Origin: Actinomadura xylanilytica
GTDB taxonomy: Bacteria > Actinomycetota > Actinomycetes > Streptosporangiales > Streptosporangiaceae
Assembly (NCBI RefSeq): GCF_030283145.1
Contig: NZ_JASNWE010000005.1
Coordinates: 496,001 to 560,000, forward strand
Length of the DNA stretch: 64,000 nucleotides
Direction of reading: 5' to 3'
Positions 7,602 through 18,210 of the stretch are shown piece after piece; position 1 is the first letter of the stretch; every line of letters begins with the position of its first letter. The position numbers were made by a program, and so were the translations under genes. Under the pieces are notes generated by a model that had not been told where the DNA came from, ran no database searches, and saw only the letters and a list, made by a program, of their open reading frames with translations.

Positions 7602-8480
7602 TCAGCGGGCGAGCAGGTCCCGAAGGGCCTTGGCGATGTCGGCGGGGGCCTCCTCCGCCATGAAGTGGCCGCAGGTGACGCCGGTGTGCCGCAGGTCGGG
7701 CGCCCAGGCGCTCCACAGCGCCGCGGCGTCGAAGCCGAGGGCGGCGCCCCAGTCCTGCTGGAGGACGGCGACCGGCATCCGCAGCCGGTTGCCGGCCTCC
7801 AGGTCGGCCTTGTCGTGCTCGACGTCGATGCCGGCGGAGGCGCGGTAGTCGGCCACGATCGAGGGGACGGCCTCGCGGGACGCATCCAGGTAGGCGGCGC
7901 GGACGTCGGCGGGGATCGCCGCGGGGTCGTTGGCCCAGATGTCGAGGAAGTGACCGAAGAAGGCGTCCGCGCCGGCGGCGATCATCCGCTCGGGCAGGCC
8001 CGGCGGCTGGGCCATCAGGTACAGGTGGAAGCCGACGGCGGCGGTGGTGCCGTGCATCACGTCCCACATGTCCAGGGTGGGCAGCACGTCAAGGCAGGCC
8101 AGATGGGTGATCGTGCCGGGGTGGTCGAGGCCGGCGCGGAACGCGACCAGGGCGCCGCGGTCGTGCCCGGCCAGCGCGAAGCGGTCGTGGCCCAGGGCGC
8201 GGGCCAGGGCGACGATGTCGGCGGCCATGGTGCGCTTGGCGTAGGTGGTGCCGTCGGTCTCCGCCGGCTTGTCGCTGGCGCCGTATCCGCGCAGGTCGGG
8301 GCAGATGACGGTGTGGTCGGACGCCAGGTCGGCGGCGACGTGCCGCCACATCAGGTGGGTCTGCGGGAAGCCGTGCAGCAGCACGATCGGGCTGCCCGTC
8401 CCTCCGACGGCAACGTTCAGGGACACGCCGTCGGCGACGGGGACGCGCCGGTATTCGAAGTCGGCGATGGTCGATGTCAT
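7602..8480 (-). CDS. alpha/beta hydrolase, epoxide hydrolase / haloacetate dehalogenase type
   Basis: A 292-aa alpha/beta-hydrolase. The oxyanion motif HGFPQT (about 36-41), the nucleophile elbow AGHDRG with Asp107 in place of Ser, and the late GHFMAEE His (about 271) place it with epoxide hydrolases and fluoroacetate dehalogenases. These form an alkyl-enzyme ester on Asp. It is soluble with no signal peptide. It is divergent from the AfsR-like regulator gene at 8595, 114 bp away. The substrate is not predictable. Confidence 0.87.
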   Translation of the reverse strand: MTSTIADFEYRRVPVADGVSLNVAVGGTGSPIVLLHGFPQTHLMWRHVAADLASDHTVICPDLRGYGASDKPAETDGTTYAKRTMAADIVALARALGHDRFALAGHDRGALVAFRAGLDHPGTITHLACLDVLPTLDMWDVMHGTTAAVGFHLYLMAQPPGLPERMIAAGADAFFGHFLDIWANDPAAIPADVRAAYLDASREAVPSIVADYRASAGIDVEHDKADLEAGNRLRMPVAVLQQDWGAALGFDAAALWSAWAPDLRHTGVTCGHFMAEEAPADIAKALRDLLAR

Positions 8481-8594
8481 GGCTCGGCCCTTCCATTTGT
8501 TGTCCGGTCGCCTCCAGCCTGCCCGGCGCGAATGAGCATCCGGTCAGCGCGCTACCGTGACCATGGGGAACGCGCCGGGAAGGACGGTCGAGGG

Positions 8595-10571
8595 GTGCCG
8601 ATCGTGTTCGGGGTGCTCGGACCGGTGACGGCCTGGGACGGTGCCGGGAACGCGATCGCCCTGAAGGGGCCGCGGCACCGCGCGGTGCTGGCCCGGTTGA
8701 TCATCGCCCGCCGCCGCGTCGTCCCGCTGTCCGGGCTGATCGAGGATCTGTGGGACGATCCGCCTCCCGGGGCGGTGGGCGCGGTGCGCACCTTCGTAGC
8801 CGCGCTGCGCCGCGCGCTGGAACCCGGGCGTCCGCCCCGTACGCCCGCCCGGCTGCTGGTCACGCAGGGGCCGGGGTACGCGCTGCACGCCGAGCCTGAC
8901 GCGGTGGACGCCTGGCGGTTCGAGCAGGCGGTGACCGCCGCCGCGACGCTGCCCCCCGAGGACGGGCTCGACCGGCTCACCGAGGCGCTCGGCTGGTGGC
9001 GGGGGCCCGCCTACGCCGAGTTCGCCGACCAGCCGTGGGCCCGCACGGAACGCTCCCGCCTGGCCGAACTCCGGCTGCACGCCGTCGAGCGCCGGGCCGG
9101 GACGCGGCTGGCCCTCGGCCTGGCCGCCGAGGCGGTGCCGGACCTGGACGCGCACGTGGCCGAGCACCCCTGGCGCGAGGACGCCTGGTGGCTGCTGGCC
9201 CTCGCGCTCTACCGCACCGGCCGCCAGGGCGACGCGCTCGCCGTCCTGCGCCGCGCGCGCACGCTGCTGGTCGAGCAGCTCGGCGCCGATCCGGGCCCGG
9301 CGCTCCGCCGCCTGGAGAGCGACATCCTCCACCACGCCGGCCACCTCGACCCCGCGTCCGGGCCGGACGGGGCGGCGGCCCGGGTGTGGGCGCAGACGGC
9401 CGCCGTCTACGACCGGACCGTGAGCTCGGGGTCCCGGGCCCGGCTCGAGTCGACGGTCGGCCTGCTGCGCAATCTCGCGGTGACCGGGGGGACCGGCCTG
9501 GAGGCCGCGCGCCGGCACCGCCTGGCGGCCATCGCCGCGGCCGAGGAGCTGGGCGACGCCGAACTGACCGCCCGGGTGATCGGCGCCTACGACGTCCCGG
9601 CGATCTGGACCCGGTCGGACGACCCGCGGCAGGCGGCGCGGATCGTGGCCGCGGCCGAACGCACCCTGGCCCGCGTCCCGCCCGGGGTGCACGAGGCGGC
9701 GCGGGCCCGCCTGCTGGCCACCATCGCCGTGGAGTCGCGCGGCACCCGCTCGGCGCGGGGACCCGAGGCCGCGCGCCGGGCCGAGGAGATCGCCCGCCGC
9801 CTGGACGATCCCGCGCTGCTGGCCTTCGCCCTCAACGGCGTGTTCATGCAGGCGTTCCAGCGCGCGGGGTCGGCGCCGCTCCGGGACGGGATCGGCGCCG
9901 AGCTGGTCGCGCTGTCGGCCCGGCACGGCCTGGTCACCTCCGAGGTGCTCGGACACCTCGTCCGGATCCAGGCCCGCAGCGCGCTCGCCGACTTCCCGGG
10001 GGCCGACCGGCACGCGGACGCCGCGGACGCGCTCGCCGAGCACCATGAGCTTCCGCTGGTGGAGGTGTTCACCCGGTGGTACCGGGCGCTGCGGCTCGCC
10101 GCGTCCGAGCGGGCGTCCGTGCCCGTGGCCGAGGCGGCCTACCGGGACGCCGCCGCGCTGCTGGACGGCGCCGGCATGCCCGGGCTGGAACACGGCCTGC
10201 TGCCGCTCGCCCTGTTGGGCCTGCGCGTGCAGCACGGGCTGCCCGCCCCCACCGACGACCGCGTCGACTGGGGCCCCTACCGGCCCTGGGCCCGCCCCTT
10301 GGTGCTGCTGGCCCAGGACCGTCCGGCCGAGGCCGCCGGGGCGCTGCGCGACGTCCCCGATCCGCCCCGCGACCTGCTGCTCGAGGCCCTGTGGTGCCTC
10401 ATCGCGCGGGCGGCCATCGCCGTCGGCGACAGGGCGGCGATGGAGCGCGCGCGCCGCGAGCTGGCGCCCGCCGCGGCGGAACTGGCGGGCGCGGGCAGCG
10501 GCCTTCTCACTCTGGGCCCGGTCTCCCGGTACCTCGGCGATCTCGCCGCCGCCCTCGCACGCGCCACCTGA
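8595..10571 (+). CDS. AfsR/SARP-like regulator with BTAD domain
   Basis: A 658-aa protein. Residues about 1-95 form an OmpR-type winged helix (FGVLGPVTAWDG.., LKGPRHRAVLARLIIAR, AVRTFVAALRRALEP). Residues 96-250 form the bacterial transcriptional activation domain (DAWRFEQAV, WWRGPAYAEFADQPWARTERSRLAELR, ALYRTGRQGDALAVLRRARTLLVEQLGADPGPALRRLE). The rest is Ala-rich helical repeat, TPR-like. There is no NB-ARC P-loop, unlike full AfsR. GTG 8595 is chosen because it starts the conserved FGVLGPV strand; the long upstream open frame is antisense to the hydrolase. It is a probable pathway-specific activator and may control the divergent hydrolase. Confidence 0.85.
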   Translation: MPIVFGVLGPVTAWDGAGNAIALKGPRHRAVLARLIIARRRVVPLSGLIEDLWDDPPPGAVGAVRTFVAALRRALEPGRPPRTPARLLVTQGPGYALHAEPDAVDAWRFEQAVTAAATLPPEDGLDRLTEALGWWRGPAYAEFADQPWARTERSRLAELRLHAVERRAGTRLALGLAAEAVPDLDAHVAEHPWREDAWWLLALALYRTGRQGDALAVLRRARTLLVEQLGADPGPALRRLESDILHHAGHLDPASGPDGAAARVWAQTAAVYDRTVSSGSRARLESTVGLLRNLAVTGGTGLEAARRHRLAAIAAAEELGDAELTARVIGAYDVPAIWTRSDDPRQAARIVAAAERTLARVPPGVHEAARARLLATIAVESRGTRSARGPEAARRAEEIARRLDDPALLAFALNGVFMQAFQRAGSAPLRDGIGAELVALSARHGLVTSEVLGHLVRIQARSALADFPGADRHADAADALAEHHELPLVEVFTRWYRALRLAASERASVPVAEAAYRDAAALLDGAGMPGLEHGLLPLALLGLRVQHGLPAPTDDRVDWGPYRPWARPLVLLAQDRPAEAAGALRDVPDPPRDLLLEALWCLIARAAIAVGDRAAMERARRELAPAAAELAGAGSGLLTLGPVSRYLGDLAAALARAT

Positions 10572-10646
10572 CCGGGGCCGGAGCGTGCGATGCCCGCCGC
10601 TCGCGGCGACGCCGTGGGCGCCCGGATCCCCGGGGCGGTCGAGCGG

Positions 10647-11186
10647 TCACACCCACACGTAGTTGTCGTCGGTCACGGCGGGCAGGGCCGCGTCGGCGAG
10701 CGCGGCGCTCGGGCGGGGGAGCGCGGCGAGCGCCGGGCCGATCGGCGGGAAGATCGGCAACCCGGCGGCCGTGCGGTGGTCAATCCACTGGATCAGACCG
10801 ATCTCGTGCCCGCCGGGGACCTCGTCGTACTCCTCGGTGGCGAGTCCGGCGCGGACCTCGGGGGTGACGTGGAGCCGGTAGATCAGGTGCAGCTTGCGCG
10901 GCGGGGGAGTGGCCCCGGGACGGGAGACCATCTGGTCGACCACCCACAGCAGCTCCGGCTCGCGGGCCTGGGAGGGGGCCAGGCCGAGTTCCTCGGCCAG
11001 TTCGCGCCGCAGGGCGGCGAGCAGGTCCTCGCCGTGCTCGACGTTGCCGCCGGGCGGGGTGTAGTGGACCGATCCGGGCCGGTCGCGGCGGATCAGGGCG
11101 ACCTCGTCGCCGCAGAACACCAGGGCGCCGACGCGGACCTTGATGCGGGTGAACGGCGGCGTCGCGGCGTCGTTGGGGAAGCTCAT
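10647..11186 (-). CDS. Nudix hydrolase
   Basis: A 179-aa Nudix protein. The box GGNVEHGEDLLAALRRELAEELGL (residues about 46-69) fits the Gx5Ex7REUxEExGU consensus, giving the Mg-binding REXXEE helix. It probably hydrolyses a nucleoside diphosphate linked to another moiety, by sanitisation or signalling. It is convergent with the AfsR-like gene and divergent from the DeoR gene, so it is monocistronic. The substrate is unknown. Confidence 0.88.
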   Translation of the reverse strand: MSFPNDAATPPFTRIKVRVGALVFCGDEVALIRRDRPGSVHYTPPGGNVEHGEDLLAALRRELAEELGLAPSQAREPELLWVVDQMVSRPGATPPPRKLHLIYRLHVTPEVRAGLATEEYDEVPGGHEIGLIQWIDHRTAAGLPIFPPIGPALAALPRPSAALADAALPAVTDDNYVWV

Positions 11187-11297
11187 GGCACCAGCATCGC
11201 CGACCGCGCGGCCGGCGGCCGGGGACGGCGGGTCAGGGGGAGCCGGTCGGGGCCCAGCTCACCGGGTGACGAGCTCGCACTTGAAAAGAGTCGCATC

Positions 11298-11319
11298 CCA
11301 TGTTCGTATGAAAACATGG
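11298..11319. promoter_or_regulatory. GlpR-like operator overlapping the DeoR-family start codon
   Basis: CCATGTT (11298-11304) and AACATGG (11313-11319) are perfect 7-bp inverted arms around an 8-bp spacer. The block ATGTTCGTATGAAAACAT resembles the GlpR operator consensus (WATGTTCG..CGAACATW). The ATG of the regulator (11316) lies in the right arm, implying autorepression at the start codon. Confidence 0.55.
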
Positions 11320-12074
11320 ATCTTTCAGAACGCCACGCTCTGATCATTGACCGGCTTCGAAGTGTGGAGCGGGTGGACGTGGCCGAGCTGGCCCGGGCGA
11401 TCGGCACCTCCGAGGTGACGATCCGGCGTGACCTGGAGCAGCTGGCCGAGCAGGGCGTGCTGCGGCGGGTGCGGGGCGGCGCGGTGAGCCTGCTGTCCCG
11501 GGGCGAGGGACCGCCGTTCGCCTTCCGCGAGGTCGACAACGTCGAGGCCAAGCGGCGCATCGGCGCCGCGGTCGCGGGACTGATCCAGGACGGGGAGGCG
11601 GTGGTGGTCGACGGCGGCACCACCGGCCTGGAGGTGGCCCGGGCGCTGGCCGGACGGCGGGTGACGGTGATGCCGCTGTCGATGCAGGCGGCCGGCGCCC
11701 TGGCGAACGCGGCGCCGACCCGGATCATCCAGGCGGGCGGGGAGGTGCGGCCGGGCGAGCTCGCGGTCACCGGCCCGCTCGCGGAGGCGGGACTTCGGGC
11801 GCTCCGGTTCGACACGGCGGTCCTGTCCTGCTGCGGAGCCTCGGCCGAGCACGGGGTGACCGCCTACGATCCGGCGGACGCGTCGCTGAAGTCGGTGGCG
11901 ATCTCCTCGGCGGCGCGGACGATCCTCGCCGCCGACGCCGCCAAGTTCGCCCGGACCGCGATGGCGGTGGTGGCCCCCCTGACCCGGGTGGACGTGCTGG
12001 TGACCGACACCGCCGCGCCGCCGGAGGCCCTCGAGGCCATCGCCGCGCTCGGCATCGAGGTGCACCGTGTGTGA
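11316..12074 (+). CDS. DeoR/GlpR-family sugar-metabolism repressor
   Basis: A 252-aa protein. The N-terminal DeoR HTH (RHALIIDRLRSVERVDVAELARAIGTSEVTIRRDLEQL, residues about 5-45) precedes an ISOCOT-fold phosphosugar sensor domain (IQDGEAVVVDGGTTGLEVARAL, TDTAAPPEALEAI). Members bind phosphorylated sugars. ATG 11316 has no Shine-Dalgarno sequence, and the operator-like repeat runs into it, so the mRNA may be leaderless or the start weakly translated. It overlaps the following MFS gene by 8 bp, so regulator and carrier are co-transcribed. A longer upstream open frame is antisense to the Nudix gene. Confidence 0.88.
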   Translation: MDLSERHALIIDRLRSVERVDVAELARAIGTSEVTIRRDLEQLAEQGVLRRVRGGAVSLLSRGEGPPFAFREVDNVEAKRRIGAAVAGLIQDGEAVVVDGGTTGLEVARALAGRRVTVMPLSMQAAGALANAAPTRIIQAGGEVRPGELAVTGPLAEAGLRALRFDTAVLSCCGASAEHGVTAYDPADASLKSVAISSAARTILAADAAKFARTAMAVVAPLTRVDVLVTDTAAPPEALEAIAALGIEVHRV

Positions 12075-13281
12075 TGCGCGGGCGCTCCCGTCCGGCCGGG
12101 AGCGCCCGCCAGTCACCGCCGCGGCGAGGGGCGGGGCCGCCCGGACGGCCGTCACGGTCGTCTTCGTCGTGCACGGGCTGCTGTTCGCCTCGTGGACCGC
12201 GCACATCCCCGACGTCAAGGCCGGTCTCGGGCTCGGGGACGGGTCGCTCGGGCTGGCCCTGGCCGGCGCCCCGGTGGGATCGGTCTGCGCGATGGTGTTC
12301 GCGGGCGCGCTCCTGTCCCGGCTGAGCAGCCGCACGGTCGTGCGGATCACCCTGCCCGGATACTGCCTGGCGGGCACCCTGATCGGAGCGGCCGGATCGA
12401 TGCCGCAGCTGTTCGCGGCCCTGGCGCTCTGGGGCGCGTTCCAGGGAGTCCTGGACATCGCGATGAACGCCCAGGCCGTCGCGGCCGAACGGGCCCGGGG
12501 CCGTCCGATCATGACGACGCTGCACGGGTGCTGGAGCGTCGGGGCGCTGGCCGGCGCGGGCATCGGGGCGGCCGGCGTCGCCGCCGGGGTCCCGCTGCCG
12601 GCCCAGCTCCTGCCGCTCGGCGTGGTCGGGATGCTCGCCGGCCTCTGGCCGACGGCGCGCTTCGCGGATGATCCGGCGCCCCCGCACGGCGATCGGCGCG
12701 GCGGCTCCCGCGCCTCCCGGCCGCTGCTGGTCCTCGGGGCCATCGCGTTCGCGGGACTGCTGTGCGAAGGGGCGGTGGCCGACTGGGCCGCGGTCTACCT
12801 CCGCGAGACGCTGCGCCTGGACGGCGGAGCCGCCGGACTGGGCTACGCCGCCTTCGCCGCGTCCATGGTCGTCGTACGCCTGTCCGGCGGCCACCTGCAA
12901 TCCCGCTTCGGCCCCCGCCCGCTGGTCACCGCCCTGTCCGTGCTCGCCGCCGCGGGCCTGGCCGGCGGGCTCCTGCTGGCCGAGCCGGCCGCCGCGATCG
13001 CCGGGTTCGCCGCGCTCGGCATCGGTCTGGCCTCGGTGGTCCCGGTGGTGTTCAGCGCCGCGGGCAACCAGCCGCGCCTCCCTCCGGGGACCGGCATCGC
13101 CACCGTCTCCGCGATCGGTTGGACCGGGTTCATGTGCGGGCCCGCGGTGATCGGGTTCCTCGCCGACCGCACCTCGCAGCCGATCGCGCTCAGCCTCATT
13201 CCGGTGCTGCTGGTCCTCATCGCGGGCGCCGCCTGGGCCACGCCCGTCCTGAATCCCGCCCGTCCCGAGGAGGGTGCCTGA
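12067..13281 (+). CDS. MFS transporter, fucose-permease/YbjJ-like
   Basis: A 404-aa membrane protein with about 12 hydrophobic helices. The start is GTG 12067, which overlaps the DeoR gene end by 8 bp and shows translational coupling. Typical segments are VVFVVHGLLFASWTAHIPDVK in TM1, LWGAFQGVLDIAMNAQAVAAE in TM4, and HGCWSVGALAGAGIG in TM5. These resemble the FucP/YbjJ-type MFS group. Control by the co-transcribed DeoR repressor suggests a sugar or sugar derivative as cargo; whether it imports or exports is unclear. Confidence 0.85.
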   Translation: MCDARALPSGRERPPVTAAARGGAARTAVTVVFVVHGLLFASWTAHIPDVKAGLGLGDGSLGLALAGAPVGSVCAMVFAGALLSRLSSRTVVRITLPGYCLAGTLIGAAGSMPQLFAALALWGAFQGVLDIAMNAQAVAAERARGRPIMTTLHGCWSVGALAGAGIGAAGVAAGVPLPAQLLPLGVVGMLAGLWPTARFADDPAPPHGDRRGGSRASRPLLVLGAIAFAGLLCEGAVADWAAVYLRETLRLDGGAAGLGYAAFAASMVVVRLSGGHLQSRFGPRPLVTALSVLAAAGLAGGLLLAEPAAAIAGFAALGIGLASVVPVVFSAAGNQPRLPPGTGIATVSAIGWTGFMCGPAVIGFLADRTSQPIALSLIPVLLVLIAGAAWATPVLNPARPEEGA

Positions 13282-13526
13282 CAGGCGCGCCACCTGGCGA
13301 AGGGCGCCGGGCGCCGGGACCGCGCGGCCCCGAACTGCGGCAGGCCGGCGCCGATGGATGGAACGTCCCTGTCTATCCTTGGACTGCGGCCTTCTTCGAG
13401 GTGGCCGGTGGCGCCACCAGGCGATTGGTCCCCTGCGGGATGTCAAAATCGCGCCGCCCGCTACGACCCACCTCCGTAAGGCGGCGCGCGACGCGCCACC
13501 GAAGGCCGTGACATCAAGGAGACGAC

Positions 13527-13895
13527 GTGAAGTTCCTACTGATCATGCACACCAACCCGCTGGTCTGGGACGCCCTGACCGAGGCGGAGCGCAACGAGGT
13601 GATGACCGGCCACGGCGCGTTCATGGAGACCGTCGAGGCGTCCGGAGAGATGATCTCGACCGCGGCGCTCGCGGAGCCGTCGGCCAGCGCCGTGGTGCGC
13701 GTCCGGGACGGGGTCCCGGCCGTGACCGACGGGCCGTACCTGGAGGCCAAGGAGTACGTCGGCGGCTACTACCTGGTCGAATGCGAGAACCGCGAGCGCG
13801 CGCTCGAGCTGGCCGCGCTGATCCCGGACGCCGGGGTCGAGGGGCTCGGCATCGAGGTCCGCCCGGTGCTCTTCGCGGCCGCCGCCGGGGGGTGA
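13527..13895 (+). CDS. YCII/DGPF-domain protein
   Basis: A 122-aa YCII-related protein beginning MKFLLIMH, with the DGPYLEAKEYVGGYYLVE motif around residues 71-88 (the DGPF signature region). AAGGAGACG precedes the ATG and fixes the start. It overlaps the following ECF sigma gene by 4 bp (GTGA). Such DGPF proteins are the recurrent partners of ECF42-type sigma factors. Its biochemical role is unknown; related folds are small alpha+beta enzymes with a conserved Asp/His. A 245-bp leader region (13282-13526) before it shows no other gene. Confidence 0.88.
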   Translation: MKFLLIMHTNPLVWDALTEAERNEVMTGHGAFMETVEASGEMISTAALAEPSASAVVRVRDGVPAVTDGPYLEAKEYVGGYYLVECENRERALELAALIPDAGVEGLGIEVRPVLFAAAAGG

Positions 13896-15151
13896 GCACA
13901 CCCGAACGCCTCGGGGACCTGCTGCGCGAGCTGGCGCCGCGGGTCCTCGGGGCGCTGCTCCGCCGGCACGGAGAGTTCGACTCCTGCGAGGACGCGGTCC
14001 AGGAGGCGCTGCTGGCGGCGGCGACGCAGTGGCCGGAGGAGGGCGTTCCGGACAACCCGACGGCCTGGCTGGTCACCGTGGCCTCCCGCCGCCTGGTCGA
14101 CCACGTGCGCAGCGAGCAGGCGCGCCGCCGCCGGGAGGCCGCCGTGGCCGCGCGCGAGGCACCGGACGCCGACCTCGCACCGGCCCCCGGCGACGGCGGT
14201 CCGGGGGACCGGGACGACACGCTGACGCTGCTGTTCCTGTGCTGCCATCCCGCACTGACGCCCGCCTCGCAGGTGGCGCTCACGCTGCGCGCCGTCGGCG
14301 GGCTGACCACGGCCGAGGTCGCGCGGGCGTTCCTGGTCCCCGAGGCCACGATGGCGCCGCGGATCAGCCGGGCCAAGCAGCGGATCAGGGCCGCCGGCGG
14401 GTCCTTCGCGCCGCCGCCGGCGGCCGAGCGGGCCGAGCGGCTCGGGGCCGTCCTGCACGTGCTCTATCTGATCTTCAATGAGGGGTACACCGCCAGCTCC
14501 GGACCCGATCTCCAGCGCCATGAGCTCACCGAGGAGGCGATCCGGCTCACCCGGATGGTGCACCGGTCGCTGCCCGGTGACAGCGAGGTCGCCGGGCTGC
14601 TGGCGCTGATGCTGCTGACCGACGCCCGCCGGCCGAGCCGCACGGGCACGGACGGCGCCCTGGTGCCGCTGGCCGAACAGGACCGGAGCCGGTGGGACGC
14701 CGCCATGATCGAGGAGGGCACCGCCCTGGTGGCCGGCGCCATGGCCGCGTCCCCCCTCGGCCCCTACCAGCTCCAGGCGGCGATCGCCGCGCTGCATGTG
14801 CAGGCGCCGCGGGACAAGGACACCGACTGGGAACAGATCCGCGTCCTCTACCGGATCCTCGGCCGGATCGCGCCCAACCCGATGGTCACCCTCAACCATG
14901 CCGTCGCGGTCGCGAAGACCCGCGGCCCGCGCGCCGGGCTGGAGATGCTGGAGACCCTCGACCGCGACGCCCGGATGCAGGGCCATCACCGCCTCCACGC
15001 GGTGCGCGGGTACCTGCTGGAGCTGGCCGGCGAGCCCGCCGCCGCGCGGGAGGGCTACCAGGCGGCGGCGCGGCTGACGACGAGCCTCCCCGAACAGCGG
15101 TACCTGAGGGACCAGGCCGCGCGGCTGGCCCCTGATGCCGGTGAGCACTGA
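13892..15151 (+). CDS. ECF-type sigma factor with C-terminal TPR extension (ECF42 group)
   Basis: A 419-aa SigJ-like sigma factor. Region 2 (CEDAVQEALLAAATQWPEEGVPDNPTAWLVTVASRRLVDHVRSE) and region 4 (TTAEVARAFLVPEATMAPRISRAKQRIR) span residues about 1-180. A long C-terminal DUF6596/TPR-like helical part follows (LYLIFNEGYTASSG.., LNHAVAVAKTRGPRAGLEML). This is the ECF42 design, with no anti-sigma factor and the C-terminal extension taken to regulate activity. GTG 13892 overlaps the YCII stop. The pair probably controls the YCII gene and itself. Confidence 0.9.
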   Translation: MSTPERLGDLLRELAPRVLGALLRRHGEFDSCEDAVQEALLAAATQWPEEGVPDNPTAWLVTVASRRLVDHVRSEQARRRREAAVAAREAPDADLAPAPGDGGPGDRDDTLTLLFLCCHPALTPASQVALTLRAVGGLTTAEVARAFLVPEATMAPRISRAKQRIRAAGGSFAPPPAAERAERLGAVLHVLYLIFNEGYTASSGPDLQRHELTEEAIRLTRMVHRSLPGDSEVAGLLALMLLTDARRPSRTGTDGALVPLAEQDRSRWDAAMIEEGTALVAGAMAASPLGPYQLQAAIAALHVQAPRDKDTDWEQIRVLYRILGRIAPNPMVTLNHAVAVAKTRGPRAGLEMLETLDRDARMQGHHRLHAVRGYLLELAGEPAAAREGYQAAARLTTSLPEQRYLRDQAARLAPDAGEH

Positions 15152-15181
15152 CGGAGGTGATCGGGTCCGCGCGGGCCTCGG

Positions 15182-17563
<2,382 letters not shown>

Positions 17564-17664
17564 GTTCACCGTTCCTCCCTCTGTCGGCCGGGACCGCCTT
17601 CGTGTCATCGGTGGGCCGATGCCCGGTGTGGCGACAGTACGAGCGCGGGAGCCGTGGTCGGTAC

Positions 17665-18021
17665 TCAGCGGTCCTGAAGCAGCCCGAGGACGTTGCCGTC
17701 GGGGTCGGTGACGGTGGCCACCAGGCGGCCGCCGCCGACGTCGTGCGCGGGCTCCCGCACGGTGGCGCCGGCGGCGGTCACCTCGGCGAGCTTCGCCTCG
17801 ATGTCCGGCACGTGCCAGTAGGCCACCGGCGTGGCCGGGGCCTGCGGTCCGCCGCCCGGCACCAGCCCGATGTGCTGGCCCGCGGCCTCGAAGCCGACGT
17901 AGTAGGACTCGTCGGCCTGCGGCGGCACGCCGAGCAGGGCGGCGTACACCTTCTTGGACGCCGCCAGGTCGGAGACGGGGTGCAGCACGGTCTTGATCCC
18001 CTGGGTGGAAGAGCCGGTCAT
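17665..18021 (-). CDS. VOC-family (glyoxalase/bleomycin-resistance fold) protein
   Basis: A 118-aa single VOC domain: IKTVLHPVSDLAASKKVYAALLG at the N-terminus, YYVGFEAAGQHIGL in the middle and VTDPDGNVLGLLQD at the C-terminus. The His and Glu positions expected of metal ligands are only partly conserved. It lies 101 bp upstream of the UvrA-like gene on the same strand and could be co-transcribed. VOC plus UvrA-like would fit a pair that sequesters and dislodges a DNA-binding drug, but this is inference. Generic family; exact function unknown. Confidence 0.85.
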   Translation of the reverse strand: MTGSSTQGIKTVLHPVSDLAASKKVYAALLGVPPQADESYYVGFEAAGQHIGLVPGGGPQAPATPVAYWHVPDIEAKLAEVTAAGATVREPAHDVGGGRLVATVTDPDGNVLGLLQDR

Positions 18022-18210
18022 GGTCGCTCCTGGAGTCGTGGGTCACACCGGTGAACGGTGAGGTCGATGTCGATCACGCTAGTTGCGGCTCGGTGAACGG
18101 CGCTTCTCGATTCCTGATCGGTCTGGTCAGCGCGTGATCAGGAGGCGGCCTCCGATGTCGGTGGGCCCTGATAAAGATGATCGCTGCGGGACCGACCTTC
18201 GCCGAGGAAA

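Noticed and set aside
7083-8594. Long upstream extension of the AfsR-like frame
   Set aside because: It lies antisense to the TetR remnant and the hydrolase gene; the conserved winged helix starts right at GTG 8595.
17564-18046. Upstream extension of the UvrA-like frame over the VOC gene
   Set aside because: The extension is Arg-rich and out of frame with VOC; UvrA homology begins at the ATG near 17563.
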